Numbered from the stretch's first letter, positions 23,597 through 30,898 are shown. The stretch is DNA of 31,361 nt from JACVRX01 sp035697245 (GCA_035697245.1 DASSDH010000140.1:1-31361), one strand, 5' to 3'. Program-made: numbers and translations. The notes: a model not told the origin generated them from the letters alone.

Positions 23597-24487
23597 ATGG
23601 CGGAAGCGCAGCTGCATGTAGTCGAAGTGCCTGGTTCCATACAGTTGTCCCAGGAACACGTATGTCTCTCGGCGGGTGCGTTCACGGCGCTGCAGCTGAC
23701 GATTCCCGACGACTTCCGTCGGCCCGGCGCCCGAAGGCAACTCCTGCTAAGCGAGCGGGATTCACATGCCATCGTCACGGTGGCCGCCGTTCTCCCGGAT
23801 GGTGATCTCGCCGAAGCCGCGATCGGCATGGGCGATCCGGATCGGCTCTTCGCAGGCGCAGCGCCCTCGGCGACCGTGTCTGCCACGACTGACGTTTTCG
23901 CGGCGGGGCAACTCGTCGAGACGTTGACGGAATCTGGCGACGTCGCTGTGATAGCTCCGCACGGCAGCGCCATCGAACGGCATACGGACGAACAGGTGGC
24001 CATGCTCGGGGCCGATCCGCGCCTGGAAATCGACCAGTGGGTGTGCGTCGGACGTGGTGCCGATCAGTTCCGGCGACTGCACATCACCAGCGACGACATC
24101 AGTGAACACTCCTTTCCCGGATTGTGCGCCCTGCTGGAACGGACACATTGCTGCGCTGTCTCGTTCCACGGCTTCAACCGAGCGATAAAGCCAGGCACCA
24201 CGATCGCCTTGGACGTAATCGTGGGCGGGCAGTTCGACCTCGACCGACGATATGACCTTGCGGATCGAATACGGCACGCACTCCCGCCGGAGGCGGAATT
24301 CGAGGTCTTCGTGACCACCTCGTGCGGCGATCCGTTCTCCGGGCTTTCCCCTCGCAACGTGGTCAACCGGTTAGCCGGCTCAGGAGGTATCCAGATCGAG
24401 CAATCGGGACGGCTGCGCCAATTCCCGTACGCCCCGCGGCTAGTGGCCGGAGCCGTCGCCGAAGCGCTTCTCGTCGAGGGCAGCTGA
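23597..24487 (+). CDS. Poly-gamma-glutamate hydrolase family protein with N-terminal extension
   Basis: The C-terminal part (about 115-296) matches the zinc-dependent poly-gamma-glutamate hydrolases known from Bacillus phages (PghP). It has APHGSAIERHT with His122 and Glu127 in the known His-x4-Glu spacing, SFHGFN with His191, and SPRNVVNRL followed by GGIQIEQSGRLR. Such enzymes cut gamma-linked glutamate polymers. Residues 1-110 form a separate beta-rich domain (LQLTIPDDF, RRQLLLSERD) that I do not recognise. There is no signal peptide, which is odd for an enzyme acting on an extracellular polymer. The ATG at 23597 has a weak ribosome site. In actinobacteria the substrate is probably not phage capsule but is unknown. 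Confidence 0.85.
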   Translation: MAEAQLHVVEVPGSIQLSQEHVCLSAGAFTALQLTIPDDFRRPGARRQLLLSERDSHAIVTVAAVLPDGDLAEAAIGMGDPDRLFAGAAPSATVSATTDVFAAGQLVETLTESGDVAVIAPHGSAIERHTDEQVAMLGADPRLEIDQWVCVGRGADQFRRLHITSDDISEHSFPGLCALLERTHCCAVSFHGFNRAIKPGTTIALDVIVGGQFDLDRRYDLADRIRHALPPEAEFEVFVTTSCGDPFSGLSPRNVVNRLAGSGGIQIEQSGRLRQFPYAPRLVAGAVAEALLVEGS

Positions 24488-24619
24488 CCAACGGGCGGCT
24501 CTGTGGTACAAGCGGCGGACCTGGCCGTTCGCAAAAGCGCTGTGGCGGTGTCCCTTGTGGTCAGGCGATCACTCCAGTAGGACTGTCCACCACGAGAGTG
24601 CGGTCGGCAGGAGGATCGG

Positions 24620-24841
24620 ATGAGCGTTTATCGGGTGACGGATGTCATCGGCACCAGCGCTGAGTCGTGGGAGGCAGCGGCCCTCGAGGCTGTCAATACG
24701 GCGCGTCAGACAATTCGCGATCTCCGCGTCGCCGAGGTCGTGGCGCAGGACATGGTCCTCGAGGCGGAGGGTGTGACCTATCGCACGAAGGTCCGGATCT
24801 CGTTCAAGTATGAGCGCGGATCGCAGGGCGGCACCGGGTGA
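24620..24841 (+). CDS. Dodecin family flavin-binding protein
   Basis: This is a 73-residue dodecin, a hollow dodecamer that stores or buffers flavin (FMN, riboflavin or lumichrome) and, in bacteria, also binds CoA. The complete family pattern is visible: VYRVTDVIGTSAESWEAA, a helix AALEAVNTARQTIRDLR, then VAEVVAQDMVLE and YRTKVRISFKYER. The ATG at 24620 follows AGGAGG at about seven bases spacing. It appears monocistronic, 132 bases after the hydrolase gene. That gap holds no recognisable gene and no clear terminator. Confidence 0.95.
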   Translation: MSVYRVTDVIGTSAESWEAAALEAVNTARQTIRDLRVAEVVAQDMVLEAEGVTYRTKVRISFKYERGSQGGTG

Positions 24842-24928
24842 CCTGAACCCCGGAACTCGGGGCCGGCTCGGTGGGACAAATCACATCCGAGCATGTATCA
24901 CGCCTAGGGTCTGCCGGCTCTCCCCGGC

Positions 24929-25060
24929 ATGGTCTGGTTTCGACAGGTCAGCCGGCTGGCACGTCGGCTTGCCGGGCGCCTCGCGATGGCAACGATCGCC
25001 GCGGTCACCGCCGCCTGCTTTGGTTTGCTCGCCGCGCCGTCGGCCAGCGCTGGCCTGTAG
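24929..25060 (+). CDS. 43-residue orphan signal-peptide ORF
   Basis: From ATG 24929 to TAG 25058-25060 a short frame encodes basic residues (RLARRLAGRL), a hydrophobic core (ATIAAVTAACFGLLAA) and the signal-peptidase site PSASA, then stops two residues later. It is a complete Sec-type signal peptide with almost no mature protein. It could be the relic of a truncated secreted protein, a membrane micropeptide, or chance. No good ribosome site is visible, and it lies alone between dodecin and the next gene. Confidence 0.35.
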   Translation: MVWFRQVSRLARRLAGRLAMATIAAVTAACFGLLAAPSASAGL

Positions 25061-25086
25061 CGGAGGCCGTGCGCTAGACATGCGCC

Positions 25087-25443
25087 ATGGCCAGGTATTC
25101 CGTCAACGACGCCGCCGTGGCTCGGGCCCGGCAGCTCATCGACGCCCGGCAATACGTCCTCAACAGCGACTGGGGGGAACGGCAGCCGCGCGCCGACGAC
25201 GAGAACAAGTACCTGAAGTCGCATTCCTGGGACGAGTACGCACAATGGCACCTCGGCCTGACCGAGGGGGCGGCGGACGAGACAAAGGCACGATATGCGT
25301 TTGTCTACGGCGACTTCCGACGCATCCACCGCATGGGCCTCATCGCCTGCGTCTATCGAGCGATGGAGTGGCGGCACAAGGAGGTCGAGCTTGCCGCGCA
25401 CGACCTACTCCAGCGTCTTGACCGCAAGAGCGGCTCGATTTGA
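25087..25443 (+). CDS. Conserved hypothetical protein (118 aa)
   Basis: This 118-residue soluble protein has a conserved look: YSVNDAAVARARQLIDARQYV, WDEYAQWHLGLTEGA, YAFVYGDFRRIHRMGL, then YRAMEWRHKEVELAAHDLL. It is rich in aromatic and charged residues, with no membrane segment or catalytic motif that I can name. Similar actinobacterial proteins exist to my knowledge, all without assigned function. The ATG at 25087 follows a GGAGG placed about 15 bases upstream, further than ideal. It converges on the potassium channel gene with a seven-base gap. Confidence 0.8.
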   Translation: MARYSVNDAAVARARQLIDARQYVLNSDWGERQPRADDENKYLKSHSWDEYAQWHLGLTEGAADETKARYAFVYGDFRRIHRMGLIACVYRAMEWRHKEVELAAHDLLQRLDRKSGSI

Positions 25444-25450
25444 TCGGTCC

Positions 25451-26017
25451 TCACTGATTATTCGGTCCGGATTGGTCGTCGACGGTGGCTTGGCGCTGGC
25501 GGCCCATTTGCACGGCACCGAGAAAGGCACGCAGGCCGAAGCCGAGGATCAGCAGGTCCAGGACCATCTGCACGGTGACCATCAACCGAGCGATCTGGCT
25601 GGTCGCAGTGATGTCACCGAACCCCACGGTGGCAAACGTAGTGACGGTGAAGTAGAGCGCGTCGGTCCGGTTCATGCTCCGGCTGAAGTTCGACGATCCG
25701 CCGCCGGACATCAGGAAATAGGTCGACGCGAAGAGCAGGATGAATAGCGGCGCTGCGACCGCCAGGGCTTCGACAGCGCGAACGCCCGGGTATCTCGACC
25801 GGAGAATCCTGCGGATCTGCCAGGTGGTGACACCAGCAAAGATGATCAGGCCGACGACGAGCCGTACCACGGCCGACAGGCGCAATGTCTCGTTCATCGG
25901 TAGGACGTAGTAGAGCGCCACCAGGACCGCGGTGGTCAGCGAAGCGCGCAGCAGTCCGACGAGGATGAGGCGGCGCTCCGGCCTAGACCCCAGATTGTTC
26001 GTCGACGTCTCGACCAT
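25451..26017 (-). CDS. Two-pore-helix-type potassium channel protein
   Basis: This is a 188-residue Ion_trans_2 family membrane protein. The selectivity filter is TVGFGD at 130-135, preceded by the pore helix (TDALYFTVTTFA) and followed by a final transmembrane helix (RLMVTVQMVLDLLILGFGL). Three more hydrophobic helices lie upstream at about 18-38, 47-64 and 85-103. The filter reads GFG instead of the commonest GYG, a change compatible with potassium selectivity. There is no RCK/TrkA domain, only a short polar tail. I chose the ATG at 26017 (MVETSTNN). The frame also opens at the CAT inside the CCATGG shared with the YihY gene at 26066-26068, which would add 17 residues and is less likely. 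Divergent from the YihY gene. Confidence 0.88.
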   Translation of the reverse strand: MVETSTNNLGSRPERRLILVGLLRASLTTAVLVALYYVLPMNETLRLSAVVRLVVGLIIFAGVTTWQIRRILRSRYPGVRAVEALAVAAPLFILLFASTYFLMSGGGSSNFSRSMNRTDALYFTVTTFATVGFGDITATSQIARLMVTVQMVLDLLILGFGLRAFLGAVQMGRQRQATVDDQSGPNNQ

Positions 26018-26066
26018 GGCGTCCAACCGTAGGGCACCGTGGCTATGAGCATGAGGTTCGCGGACC

Positions 26067-27116
26067 ATGGGTAAATCTGCTGCCGTGACCAGCTCTCAAC
26101 AGACGGTACCCGGTGTACAGGCCGATCGCCCGAGCGAGATCCCAAAGCCCGGCTGGCGGCAGATCGTCAGGCGCGCATGGAAAGAGGCCAAGAAGGATGC
26201 CGTCCCGCTGCTGGCGGCCGGTGTCGCCTTCTACGCCTTCCTGGCCCTGGTCCCGACGCTGATCGCGCTCATCCTGCTCTACGGCCTCGTCAGCGAGCCG
26301 GCCGATGTCGCCGCCCAGGTCGAGTCGTTCGGTTCTGCACTTCCCAACGCAGTCGAGGAGCTACTTGAAACGCAGATGAATTCGCTCGTCGAAACGTCGG
26401 ACCGAGCGCTCGGGATCGGGTTTGTCATCGCGATCTTGCTTGCTTTGTGGAGCGCCTCCGGAGGTATCAGCAACCTGATCACGGCGCTCAATGTCGCCTA
26501 CGACGAGGAGGACGAGCGCGGGTTCGTCAAGAGCCGGTTGCTGGCCCTGGGTCTGACACTCGGCGCGATCGTCTTCATGGTCCTGGCCGTGGCACTGGTG
26601 GCGGCCCTGCCGGTGATTCTCGACGCGCTCGACCTACCCAACTGGTTGCGGGCTCTGGTCCAGGCTGGCCGATGGCTCGGTTTGATCATCGCGGTGCTCG
26701 TCGCACTTGCCGCGCTCTATCGGTTGGGGCCGGACCGGGATGCGCCGAAATTCCGCTGGGTGTCGATCGGCGCCGTCGTGGCCACTGTCTTGTGGGTCGT
26801 GGGCTCGGTCGGGTTCTCTTTCTATGTTGACAACTTCGGTTCCTACGGCAAGACCTACGGGACTCTTGCCGGTGTCGTCGTCCTCCAGCTCTGGTTGTGG
26901 CTCAGCTCGTATGCCGCCCTGCTCGGCGCCGAGATCAACGCTGAGATGGAGCAGCAGACCATAAAGGACACGACCAAAGGCGAACCCGAGCCGCTGGGCC
27001 AGCGTGATGCCGTGAAGGCGGACTCGATCCCTGACCCGGCGAAACCGGCGGAGACCGCCGACGAGCGCGACCAGGCGGACGGGGGCGAAGAGAAGAAATC
27101 CAGAGAGGATGGCTGA
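26067..27116 (+). CDS. YihY/BrkB family inner-membrane protein
   Basis: This 349-residue protein has the YihY/UPF0761 layout. A cytosolic N-terminus contains WRQIVRRAWKEAKKDAVPLLAAGVAFYAFLAL split over the first helix. Further helices lie near 110-130 (GIGFVIAILLALWSASGG), 155-180, 200-218, 228-250 and 265-285. The signature TALNVAYDEEDERGFVKSR lies between helices, and FYVDNFGSYGKTYGTLAGVV near the end. A charged tail after about residue 295 (many Glu, Asp, Lys) is an extra. The old ribonuclease BN and virulence-factor names for this family are not supported by biochemistry; the function is unknown. The ATG at 26067 lies inside CCATGG. Confidence 0.92.
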   Translation: MGKSAAVTSSQQTVPGVQADRPSEIPKPGWRQIVRRAWKEAKKDAVPLLAAGVAFYAFLALVPTLIALILLYGLVSEPADVAAQVESFGSALPNAVEELLETQMNSLVETSDRALGIGFVIAILLALWSASGGISNLITALNVAYDEEDERGFVKSRLLALGLTLGAIVFMVLAVALVAALPVILDALDLPNWLRALVQAGRWLGLIIAVLVALAALYRLGPDRDAPKFRWVSIGAVVATVLWVVGSVGFSFYVDNFGSYGKTYGTLAGVVVLQLWLWLSSYAALLGAEINAEMEQQTIKDTTKGEPEPLGQRDAVKADSIPDPAKPAETADERDQADGGEEKKSREDG

Positions 27117-27171
27117 GGTTCCCTGCGGCGGGGTCGGCGAAGTCCTGACCGGCCGAGTACGAGCCGACGGC

Positions 27172-27233
27172 GGCGCCCCCCGGTCCAGGAAGGGCGCCGT
27201 CGCAACCTCCGTATTGGTGGGCATAGACCCACC
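27172..27233 (+). terminator. Two hairpins downstream of the YihY gene
   Basis: GGCGCCC (27172-27178) pairs with GGGCGCC (27192-27198) around a 13-base loop, and GGTGGG (27216-27221) pairs with CCCACC (27228-27233) around a six-base loop. They lie 55-117 bases after the YihY stop. No T-run follows either stem, so termination is plausible but unproven. No gene was seen in the 258-base gap to the hemerythrin gene. Confidence 0.4.
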
Positions 27234-27311
27234 TCGGTACCCACCGCACGCCGGACTATGCGCTGGTCATTAGTGCTCTTTGTCACTCACGACAAGCTCA
27301 GCTGAGGCAGA

Positions 27312-27336
27312 GGTTCGCGCGGTAATGAGCGGGTAA
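27312..27336 (+). promoter_or_regulatory. SigB/SigF-type promoter for the hemerythrin gene
   Basis: GGTT at 27312-27315 and GGGTAA at 27331-27336 are separated by 15 bases. This matches the actinobacterial SigB/SigF general-stress consensus (GTTT-like -35, GGGTA-type -10, spacer 14-17). It lies 38 bases upstream of the ATG at 27375, which has its own GGGAGG ribosome site. Sigma factor assignment is inference from consensus. Confidence 0.55.
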
Positions 27337-27374
27337 GAAGCCTGCGGCCTGACAACCGCAAGGGAGGTATCGCT

Positions 27375-27932
27375 ATGCCGGATGACGTGGTCGACATGAT
27401 CATGGCTGACCACCGAGAGCTCGAGCGACTCTTCGACCTGCTGGAGAACGAACCCAGCCAGCGCGCCCGCAATCTGCCTGTCCTCAGCACTCTGCTGATT
27501 GCGCACAGTCGAGCCGAAGAGGCAGAGGTCTATTCGGTTGCCCGAGACGAGGCCGGCGCGAGCGAGGAAGTGGCCCACAGTCAGGAGGAGCACCTCGAGG
27601 CCGAGCAGCTTCTCAAGCGCCTGCAGGCAACTGATCCGGCAAGCGCCGAGTTCGACCGCCTACTCGCCGAGTTGGTCGACGCCGTCAGCCATCACGTCGA
27701 GGAAGAAGAGAGTTCGGTACTGCCGGCAATACGCACCGGCTTGGCCGACGGTCGCAGGCAGGAACTCGCCGACGCTTTCCTCCAGAGTCGAGCAGAACAC
27801 CTCGGCGACCTGCCCGGCGAGGCGACCAAGGACGAGTTGCTTCAGATGGCAGAGAACGTGGAACTCACCGGTGCCAGCTCGATGTCCAAACAGGAGCTCG
27901 ACCATAAGCTCAAGGAGCAGGCGCAGCAGTGA
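27375..27932 (+). CDS. Hemerythrin-like (HHE) domain protein fused to a Rho N-terminal-like domain
   Basis: Residues 1-145 form a four-helix hemerythrin-like bundle that should bind a diiron site and O2, NO or peroxide. The candidate ligands are His13 (ADHRE), His44 and Glu48 (AHSRAEE), His73 (EEHLEAE), His107 and Glu111 (HHVEEEE). Residues about 149-182 (ATKDELLQMAENVEL, SSMSKQELDHKLK) look like a Rho_N/SAP-like helical module that binds nucleic acid in other proteins. The protein is 185 residues. The ATG at 27375 has GGGAGG eight bases upstream and a SigB/SigF-like promoter, so stress-induced expression is likely. The fusion suggests an iron/redox sensor or protector held at DNA or RNA. It converges on the FAD oxidoreductase gene. 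Confidence 0.92.
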   Translation: MPDDVVDMIMADHRELERLFDLLENEPSQRARNLPVLSTLLIAHSRAEEAEVYSVARDEAGASEEVAHSQEEHLEAEQLLKRLQATDPASAEFDRLLAELVDAVSHHVEEEESSVLPAIRTGLADGRRQELADAFLQSRAEHLGDLPGEATKDELLQMAENVELTGASSMSKQELDHKLKEQAQQ

Positions 27933-27942
27933 GTCGGGTGCG

Positions 27943-29586
27943 CTATTCGACGCGATCCCGGTAGAGCCGGTCGAGGACCGCGCTGACCGATCGGCGGCGC
28001 AGCCCGCCGAAGAGGCCGTGGTTCGCCAAACACGCCCTGGCGGCGTTCCAGCCACTTGCTCCGTGCACCCCTCCGCCCGGATGCGCGGATGCCCCGGCCA
28101 GGTACAGATTCTCGATCGGTAGTTCCGGACGGCCAAGGCCTGGGACCGGGCGGAACACCAGTTGCTGGTGCAACTGCGACGTTCCGCCGCCGACTCCGCC
28201 GTCGACCAGGTTCGGGTTCACGGCGGCCAACTCGGAGGGACCCTGGACGAACCGGTCGATGGCCCCGTTGGCGAAGCCGGGGGCGTGCGCATTCAACACC
28301 TCTTCCATCCGGGCCACCGTGTCGGCCACCGCAGCCGACATGGCATCGGCGCCGCGGTTCCTGACCGTGTACCCGCGCGGTAGGTGGGTGTACGCCCACA
28401 GGCTTTCCGAACCGTCGCTGGACCGGGACGGGTCGGCCGTGGTCATCTGCCCAACCAGCATGAACGGCCGGTCAGACAGCTCGCCACGCTCGATCTGCTC
28501 GCTCCAGCGCACGGCACCGTCGGTATCAGCTCCGATGTGGAGGACGCCAGAACGGCCGGCCGGATCAGCTCGCCACTGCGGTGTCCGGGGAAGAGTCCAG
28601 TTGACCTTGACCGTCGGAAGGTCGCGGTCGAAATGGTCCAGGTCGTCGACCAGTCGACGCGGCAGCGCGTCGCTTGGTATCAGCTTGCGCAGCAGGGTCT
28701 CGGCGTCGATTGCCGCCAGCACGGCACGGCGGGACCGGATCAGCCGGCCGTCGGCCAATCGAGCACCGACCGCGCGTCCGCCGGCGACCAAGACGTCCTC
28801 TACCGGCGTGCCGACGAGAATCTCGACGCCTGCGGCGCGAGCCCGACGTGCCAGCGCGTCGGACAACGCCCCTGCGCCTCCCCGGGGGGCCGGGAACCCG
28901 ACGTCCTGGCCCAGCATGGCGAGCAGCCAGCCGAACGTGCCGCTCACCGGCGCGGTCAACGGCACATCGGCATGCAGCGCATTGCCGGTGAGAAGCAATC
29001 TGCCGTGTTCGCCCCGGAACAGTTCCTCACCCATCCGGCGTACCGGCAGCAGGAGAAATCGGGCCAGGCGGAGACCGTCGGCGAGGCCGAGCAGGCGGGC
29101 CAATCGGGCCGCCGGCCGCATCGGCGGGAAAGGAGAGAACAACGCGTCCAGCAGTGGCTCGCGCAACCGCTGCCATTCGGCGAACAGTTCCTGCCAACGC
29201 TCGCCGTCGCCCGGGTGGTCGTGGTCCAGTTGTTTGGCCGTCTGGCGAACGTCGCGATACAGGGCTGCAGCCTCGGTGGTCTTCTCGTTTGCCGGGTGAG
29301 CCAGCACGACGTCGGCGTGCGACCACTCCAACCCGTGCCGGTCGAGTTCGAGTGCGCGCAGCACGGGCGAGGCGGCGGCAAGCGGGTAGAAAGCGCTGAA
29401 CAGGTCGGTCACCGTTTCGGGCCGTCGACGTACCGACCGGACCGCGCCGCCGAGATGACTGCCCTCGACGAGGACCACGTCCCATCCGGCATCTGCCAAC
29501 GCGATCGAGGCGACCAGTCCGTTGGGCCCGGCGCCGATGATGCACGCGTCGGCGTCGACGGACGGAACCACTCGGCGCAAGGTCAC
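27943..29586 (-). CDS. PYROXD2/phytoene-desaturase-like FAD oxidoreductase
   Basis: This 547-residue protein belongs to the amine-oxidase/phytoene dehydrogenase superfamily. It has the dinucleotide-binding motif IIGAGPNGLVA at 16-26 with Glu41 ending the ribose-binding strand, and GGAVRSV. Other motifs are FPAPRGGAGALSDALARRA and the C-terminal FAD block NLYLAGASAHPGGGVHGASGWNAA, broken by conserved residues. It resembles PYROXD2-type proteins more than true carotenoid desaturases, and no carotenoid genes are nearby. The substrate is unknown. The start GTG at 29586 has GAGGA about six bases upstream. A 20-codon ORF ends just before it. It converges on the hemerythrin gene with a ten-base gap. 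Confidence 0.9.
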   Translation of the reverse strand: MTLRRVVPSVDADACIIGAGPNGLVASIALADAGWDVVLVEGSHLGGAVRSVRRRPETVTDLFSAFYPLAAASPVLRALELDRHGLEWSHADVVLAHPANEKTTEAAALYRDVRQTAKQLDHDHPGDGERWQELFAEWQRLREPLLDALFSPFPPMRPAARLARLLGLADGLRLARFLLLPVRRMGEELFRGEHGRLLLTGNALHADVPLTAPVSGTFGWLLAMLGQDVGFPAPRGGAGALSDALARRARAAGVEILVGTPVEDVLVAGGRAVGARLADGRLIRSRRAVLAAIDAETLLRKLIPSDALPRRLVDDLDHFDRDLPTVKVNWTLPRTPQWRADPAGRSGVLHIGADTDGAVRWSEQIERGELSDRPFMLVGQMTTADPSRSSDGSESLWAYTHLPRGYTVRNRGADAMSAAVADTVARMEEVLNAHAPGFANGAIDRFVQGPSELAAVNPNLVDGGVGGGTSQLHQQLVFRPVPGLGRPELPIENLYLAGASAHPGGGVHGASGWNAARACLANHGLFGGLRRRSVSAVLDRLYRDRVE

Positions 29587-29593
29587 AGCATCC

Positions 29594-29656
29594 TCATCGG
29601 GTCGCTCCGAGCTCGAGTCGGCCGACGATCGGCGTCGACGTCGGCGTGCTGCTCAT
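29594..29656 (-). CDS. 20-residue upstream ORF before the FAD oxidoreductase gene
   Basis: An ATG at 29656 with AGAGGAG about ten bases upstream opens a 20-codon frame (MSSTPTSTPIVGRLELGATR) that stops with TGA at 29594-29596. The next gene starts seven bases later at GTG 29586, and its ribosome site overlaps the stop region. This arrangement allows translational coupling or a regulatory leader peptide. It may also be chance. Confidence 0.3.
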   Translation of the reverse strand: MSSTPTSTPIVGRLELGATR

Positions 29657-29784
29657 GTCAGGGCTGCTCCTCTGGCGAGACGAGAACGTCGCCTCCGGAT
29701 ATTAGGCGGCGCAACCGTGGTCGGCGATCTCCTCCGGCACGGCCCATCATCTGGTGGAGACGTCATCATCCTCCGTGATCTGAA

Positions 29785-29790
29785 TACGCT
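29785..29790 (+). promoter_or_regulatory. -10 element suggesting a leaderless transcript
   Basis: TACGCT (a TAnnnT match) lies six bases before the GTG at 29797, and no ribosome site precedes that codon. Transcription starting about seven bases after the -10 element would begin at the GTG itself. Leaderless mRNAs are common in actinobacteria. No clear -35 element was found. The 210-base divergent gap holds this element and the small upstream ORF on the other strand. Confidence 0.4.
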
Positions 29791-29796
29791 GGCCTG

Positions 29797-30804
29797 GTGG
29801 CTGAAGTCGACACCGGTGTTCGCGAGCCGCTCGTCGAGCGCGACCTGCTGATCGTCGGCGCCGGCCCGGTCGGCATCTACGCCGCGTACTACGCCGGGTT
29901 CCGTGGCCTGACGGCAGCGCTGGTCGACTCGCTGCCCGAGCCAGGCGGACAGGTCACCGCCATGTACCCGGAGAAGGCGATCTTCGACGTCGCCGGGTTC
30001 CCGTCGGTCAAGGGACGTGACCTGGTCGAGGGACTGGTCGAGCAGGCAGCCCAGTTCGATCCGACCTACCTGCTGGGCCAGGAGGCGCAGGATCTCACCC
30101 GACCGGGCGACGGCGTCATCGACGTCCGAACCGACGTTGGTTCGGTCATCCGATCCCGGGCCGTCATCGTCAGCGGGGGCATCGGCACATTCACACCCCG
30201 TCCACTGCCGGCCGGCGCCGACTGGGTGGGCCGGGGGCTGCATTTCTTCGTGCCACGGCTCGCGGCCCACACGGACCAAGACGTGGTGATCGTCGGCGGC
30301 GGGGACAGCGCATGCGACTGGGTGCTCTCCCTCGAGCCGATCGCCAAGTCGGTGACGCTCGTCCATCGCCGCGCCAAGTTCCGCGCCCACGAGCACACGG
30401 TCGACCTGGTGCGCCGGTCCAGCGCCGAGGTCATCACCGATGCCCAGGTCAGCAAGATGCTCGGCGGGGACACTGTCGAGGCCGTCGAGATCACGCTGAC
30501 GGACGGCTCGACGATCACCCGGCCGGCGCAGGCCGTCATCGCCGCACTCGGGTTTGTCGCGAACCTTGGCCCGCTGCGAACGTGGGGGGTCGAGGTCGTC
30601 CACCATCGGTACATCACCGTCGACACCACCATGGCGACGAGTTCGCCGGGCGTGTTCGGGGCGGGCGACATCACCGACTACCCGGGCAAGGTGCGGCTGC
30701 TCTCGGTCGGCTTCGGCGAGGCCGCGATCGCGGTCAACAACGCGGCCGTGCTGATCAACCCGGACGCGAGCCTGTTCCCCGGCCATTCGTCGAACATGCC
30801 CTAG
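29797..30804 (+). CDS. Ferredoxin/flavodoxin-NADP reductase, thioredoxin-reductase-like type
   Basis: This 335-residue flavoprotein moves electrons between NADPH and ferredoxin or flavodoxin. The FAD motif is IVGAGPVGIYAAYYAG at 19-34, followed by EPGGQVTAMYPEK (typical of the YumC/TRLF family) and VAGFPSVKG. The NADPH motif is IVGGGDSACDW at 165-175 with HRRAKFRAHE, and the C-terminal FAD block is FGAGDITDYPGKVRLL. The redox CxxC of thioredoxin reductase is absent (SACDW instead), which separates it from TrxB. It starts at GTG 29797, probably leaderless. It may supply electrons to oxygenases or other redox proteins elsewhere; no ferredoxin gene is adjacent. A strong hairpin follows its stop. 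Confidence 0.93.
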   Translation: MAEVDTGVREPLVERDLLIVGAGPVGIYAAYYAGFRGLTAALVDSLPEPGGQVTAMYPEKAIFDVAGFPSVKGRDLVEGLVEQAAQFDPTYLLGQEAQDLTRPGDGVIDVRTDVGSVIRSRAVIVSGGIGTFTPRPLPAGADWVGRGLHFFVPRLAAHTDQDVVIVGGGDSACDWVLSLEPIAKSVTLVHRRAKFRAHEHTVDLVRRSSAEVITDAQVSKMLGGDTVEAVEITLTDGSTITRPAQAVIAALGFVANLGPLRTWGVEVVHHRYITVDTTMATSSPGVFGAGDITDYPGKVRLLSVGFGEAAIAVNNAAVLINPDASLFPGHSSNMP

Positions 30805-30842
30805 CCCGCTCGGGCCCCTCTTGAAGTCGCAAGGGAGCGGGC
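30804..30842 (+). terminator. Hairpin terminator after the ferredoxin-NADP reductase gene
   Basis: GCCCGCTC (30804-30811) and GAGCGGGC (30835-30842) form a perfect eight-base stem starting on the last base of the TAG stop codon. The 23-base loop contains a further CCCTCTTG/CAAGGG partial stem. No U-run follows, as is usual for high-GC actinobacterial terminators. Confidence 0.55.
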
Positions 30843-30852
30843 TGCGAACCGG

Positions 30853-30898
30853 CTGAGGCCCCTGGCCTCCAGATGCTGAGATCCCTGGCCTGCAGATG
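30853..30898 (+). repeat. Two tandem 23-bp direct repeats upstream of the permease gene
   Basis: Units 30853-30875 and 30876-30898 are adjacent and match at 20 of 23 bases; each starts CTGAG and ends CAGATG with CCCTGGCCT inside. They lie 65-110 bases before the amino-acid permease start, a position that suits a two-site operator for a regulator. A simple duplication without function is possible. Confidence 0.6.

Noticed and set aside
26048..26073. GGTT...GGGTAA resembling a stress promoter at the YihY start
   Set aside because: The spacer is only ten bases and the GGGTAA lies inside the coding sequence, so it does not fit a SigB/SigF promoter.
28384..29778. 464-codon + strand frame opposite the FAD oxidoreductase
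   Set aside because: Antisense shadow of a gene with clear FAD motifs; composition rich in Gly, Arg and Gln and no recognisable domain.
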